From CAYUVA01 sp964448115 [NCBI: uncultured bacterium] (lineage in GTDB: Bacteria > CAYUVA01), in NCBI GenBank assembly GCA_964448115.1, contig CAYUVA010000032.1:1-54655 (forward strand): a DNA stretch of 54,655 bases, in the 5' to 3' direction. Positions 52,659 through 54,655 of this stretch are shown piece by piece. Position numbers and translations under genes: made by a program. The number at the start of each line of letters is the position of its first letter. Position 1 is the stretch's first letter. The notes beneath the pieces are model-generated. The model did no database searches. It was not told the DNA's origin and saw nothing but the letters and a program-made list of their open reading frames with translations.

Positions 52659-53188
52659 ATATACTTCTTGCGGTAGCTATCCTTTTTCTTCCAGAAGATA
52701 TGATATATGTACCATCTCTTTTCAGTGATATCTCTTTTGTCAAGTGGGAACATCTTCTTGTTATGCTTTGCCCAGTTTGCCGCCTCTATGTTAGCAGGAC
52801 TTTCCAGGTTATAGTTCTTATATTGCAATACCTCCCCTAAGCGAAGGATATAGTTAGCCATATCCTCCGAGGCTCTGAAGGCTGAGCTGAAGGCGCAGAA
52901 CTTGCTGCTGTTGGGATAGATGTTCGGGTGATAATGAGGGCTTAGGATCGTGCAGGTAGGTCCAACATCGAAATAATTATATCCTAAGTGGATAACACAG
53001 ATAACCTTCTTTACCTCGATGAAGTTGCCGTCCTTAAGCCCTATACCGTTGACCTTGTAGATTACAAGGTACTCATCCGGGGGATCTTTCTTGTTTGGAT
53101 ATACCTTTATCCAACGGGTCTTGCGAAAGGTCTTCTTTATCTGTTGATATTCGGCTCTCAGCCTTCTTAATAAGATTGCCGATGTCAT
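52655..53188 (-). CDS. E2/UBC-fold-like ubiquitin-conjugating protein
   Basis: A 177-residue protein with the plan of an E2. A first helix (LLRRLRAEYQQIKKTF) is followed by strands, then LSPHYHPNIYPNSSKFCAF. The HPN motif (87-89) and Cys98 fit the canonical HPN...Cys active site, spaced 9 residues apart. A segment ending NYNLESPANIEAANWAKHNK parallels the C-terminal helices of E2 enzymes. The C terminus is basic and extended. The ATG follows the JAMM stop by 2 bases and its end overlaps the E1-like start by 4. The classification rests on motif and context, not on a search; the position between JAMM and E1 genes makes it strong. Confidence 0.78.
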   Translation of the reverse strand: MTSAILLRRLRAEYQQIKKTFRKTRWIKVYPNKKDPPDEYLVIYKVNGIGLKDGNFIEVKKVICVIHLGYNYFDVGPTCTILSPHYHPNIYPNSSKFCAFSSAFRASEDMANYILRLGEVLQYKNYNLESPANIEAANWAKHNKKMFPLDKRDITEKRWYIYHIFWKKKDSYRKKYI

Positions 53189-53190
53189 TG

Positions 53191-54552
53191 TTACTTATTC
53201 TGCGTATATAAGCGTTCCTTTGGCGGAAGGTAAATCTCACTTCCAATCCTTATTTTATTTGGATCCTCCAGACCGTTGTACTCAGCAACTAGTTTTGTGA
53301 ACTCCCAGGTCGAATTGCCATAATAATTCAGGCAGATCTCGGTGAGTGTATCCCCCGGCGCGATTATTATCACCATCTCGTCTCCCTTTGGATAAAATCG
53401 AGTGGCTTCGGGGATAGCAGTAGGAGTAGGCTGGAGTTCCTCTTCTTTTTTTTTAGTCTCGTCAAGAAGTGTTTGGATCATAACCTGCTGGATATTAATC
53501 AGTTTTTGTATCTCCTTCAAGTCATTTATTCCAGGCATTTGTTTCAGGCGCTCCAGGTAAAGCTGTTGTGCTTGGGTAGTAGTTTCCTTTACCTGGCGTA
53601 CTGCCTGATCCACCTCTGTGTTCCTCTTATTCTGTTGCTGTATGTTATAGCGCTGGATCATTAACAAAGCGATTAGATTGATCAGCAGGAATACGAAAAT
53701 TATCAAAGCTACCTTGATGCTATTCTTGAGCAGCTTTTTACCTTTTATATGATAATACTGTTTCTCCTCTTGGAGCAACATCTGCTTGAAGAACTGCTTG
53801 AACTCACGATCCAGGGTGCTGGTGATAGTTGTAATAATCTCATTTCGCACCTCAGCCCTGGTTTCGTATTCAGCGATAAGCTCGTAATTCTTGTTCTCCT
53901 CGATGAACTTGGAGGTATCCAGTCCATAAAGGCTGCTCTTGCGCAGTCCGCAAATATAGACTTGAGTAACCGACTTAACATTGCCATTTCTCTGGTTAAA
54001 TACGCCTACCTCGTTGCGGACAGGATCGACCACGATTGCGACCTGCCATTCCCTGGGAAAGAAATTGCTCTGGATGAATTGATCCGCCTTGGATAGAAAA
54101 ACTCCGAAGTTTGGATGCGAGTGATACCAGCCGAGGATCTGTAGCTCTGGATAGGTCGTATCCCTCTTGTGGTGGATGTGTTCAAGGGCATCGGTAGTGA
54201 ACTTGAAGCTGGCTACACCCTCCTCGCCTTTGCGGGCTGGGATAGTCTTCATTACCTCGATGAACCGCTTACCGCTCTCTTCGTCCTTGCGCAAGAAGCC
54301 TAGAAGAATGCCGCCGACCTCCTGACTCCTGTGCAGCTTTGTATGGTCGTAGATCTCTGAGTAAGCGGTGGTGCTTAGAAAGACCTTGAAATCCTCAGAG
54401 TCAACCCCCACACCTGGAACACCTAGTGGTGCAGCCCATAGGTGGTCGTTCTCAACTGGTTCGAGCTGAACGGTAGCCTCGGTCTCCAGGCTCTTGATCA
54501 GCTTGAAGGTGCACGCTGGAGCCTCTTGTTTTTCATCTTCCATTTCTTCCAT
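53191..54552 (-). CDS. membrane-anchored JAMM/MPN+ isopeptidase with LysM domain
   Basis: A 453-residue protein. After ~55 residues without a known fold, the JAMM domain spans ~58-205: Glu78 in EVGGILLG and H144-S-H146-P...S154-x2-D157 (GWYHSHPNFGVFLSKAD), all zinc and catalytic ligands present. A basic region leads to a membrane helix (~278-300, VALIIFVFLLINLIALLMI), then a coiled coil (~300-370), a Pro/Thr hinge and a LysM domain (~392-444, ending IGSEIYLPP). By the positive-inside pattern the JAMM part is cytoplasmic and the LysM part periplasmic, where it would bind peptidoglycan. A TATAAT ends 8 bases before the ATG. It heads an operon with E2- and E1-like genes. Confidence 0.93.
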   Translation of the reverse strand: MEEMEDEKQEAPACTFKLIKSLETEATVQLEPVENDHLWAAPLGVPGVGVDSEDFKVFLSTTAYSEIYDHTKLHRSQEVGGILLGFLRKDEESGKRFIEVMKTIPARKGEEGVASFKFTTDALEHIHHKRDTTYPELQILGWYHSHPNFGVFLSKADQFIQSNFFPREWQVAIVVDPVRNEVGVFNQRNGNVKSVTQVYICGLRKSSLYGLDTSKFIEENKNYELIAEYETRAEVRNEIITTITSTLDREFKQFFKQMLLQEEKQYYHIKGKKLLKNSIKVALIIFVFLLINLIALLMIQRYNIQQQNKRNTEVDQAVRQVKETTTQAQQLYLERLKQMPGINDLKEIQKLINIQQVMIQTLLDETKKKEEELQPTPTAIPEATRFYPKGDEMVIIIAPGDTLTEICLNYYGNSTWEFTKLVAEYNGLEDPNKIRIGSEIYLPPKERLYTQNK

Positions 54553-54560
54553 CGTATGAT

Positions 54561-54566
54561 ATTATA
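54561..54566 (-). promoter_or_regulatory. -10 element of the JAMM-E2-E1 operon, leaderless-type spacing
   Basis: Minus-strand TATAAT ends 8 bases before the ATG at 54552. No Shine-Dalgarno sequence precedes the gene and no strong -35 element is seen. The operon mRNA should begin at or near the start codon. Confidence 0.5.
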
Positions 54567-54605
54567 TAGGAAAACAAATCAAATTGCCATAGTTAATCAA
54601 GAGTT

Positions 54606-54624
54606 CCAGCTCTGAAGAATTGAT
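54606..54624. repeat. 19-bp inverted repeat, right copy
   Basis: CCAGCTCTGAAGAATTGAT is the exact reverse complement of 35-53. It lies upstream of the JAMM operon promoter, 31 bases from the window end. Confidence 0.6.
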
Positions 54625-54655
54625 CTGAATTGAAATAGCGAATCCATAGGATGAT

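Noticed and set aside
51486-54552. Reading the E1/E2/JAMM genes as a CBASS module
   Set aside because: CBASS type II uses an E1-E2 fusion (Cap2) with a nucleotidyltransferase and an effector; here E1 and E2 are separate and no such genes flank them within the window.
1-54655. tRNA, rRNA, CRISPR array, transposase or integrase genes
   Set aside because: Looked for and not seen; no regularly spaced repeats, no TpsiC-like arms in a cloverleaf context, no recombinase motifs.

Overview
The window reads as one gene-dense stretch of chromosome from an uncultured, probably anaerobic, diderm bacterium. The outer membrane is indicated by an LptF/LptG-type permease, an ADP-heptose pathway adenylyltransferase (rfaE2-type), lipoproteins and a capsule/flippase gene group. 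Anaerobic life is suggested by an aldehyde:ferredoxin oxidoreductase with its own MoaD-like protein, a FeoB ferrous-iron transporter, a DUF362/ferredoxin protein and two radical SAM enzymes. Two very large secreted peptidases, one with a Pro/Thr-rich linker, recall candidate phyla such as Omnitrophota and relatives, but that placement is a low-confidence guess. I see no rRNA, tRNA, CRISPR array, transposase or prophage.

Layout. 70-8357 (minus): B12-binding radical SAM protein, two methyltransferases, an FAD oxidoreductase, a membrane/spermidine-synthase-like/TPR fusion and a TPR lipoprotein; the first four are packed like one pathway. 8413-14509 (minus): SPASM radical SAM protein, mfd, rfaE2, a small Ada-like zinc protein and a nitroreductase. 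14510-15464: a gene-free AT-rich spacer with a parS-like palindrome and degenerate dispersed repeats. 15465-24981 (minus): a gingipain-like C25 peptidase, two multi-pass membrane proteins (GT-C type or similar), a small lipoprotein and an NtrC-family regulator. 25178-27131 (plus): a second FAD oxidoreductase of the same family and a PAP2-like protein. 27379-29601 (minus): moaD-like gene and AOR. 29728-43334 (plus): mutM, rsmI, DUF362 ferredoxin, a subtilase with an eight-repeat FG-GAP region, a flippase, a KpsS-like capsule protein, an LptF-LptG fusion and a nucleotide-sugar dehydrogenase. 43446-48232 (minus): pruA-type dehydrogenase, feoB and a DtxR-FeoA regulator. 48348-49902 (plus): TPR protein and a YbhN/AglD-like membrane protein. 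50014-54552 (minus): a beta-helix protein and a three-gene ubiquitin-like conjugation operon.

The most remarkable locus is that last operon. A membrane-anchored JAMM/MPN+ isopeptidase with a periplasmic coiled coil and LysM domain (53191-54552) is followed at once by an E2/UBC-fold-like protein with HPN motif and candidate catalytic Cys (52655-53188), and by an E1/ThiF-type adenylating enzyme with a C-terminal zinc ribbon (51486-52658). This is an E1-E2-deubiquitinase set whose peptidase appears tied to the cell wall. The modifier protein itself is not visible here; the only recognisable beta-grasp protein ending in GG is the AOR-linked MoaD at 27379-27627.

Other notable points are an apparent one-chain LptF-LptG fusion, a roughly 105-residue C-terminal domain shared by the two giant secreted peptidases, several promoters whose -10 element lies only 8-10 nt before the start codon (predicted leaderless mRNAs), and a 19-bp perfect inverted repeat lying within about 55 bases of both window ends.
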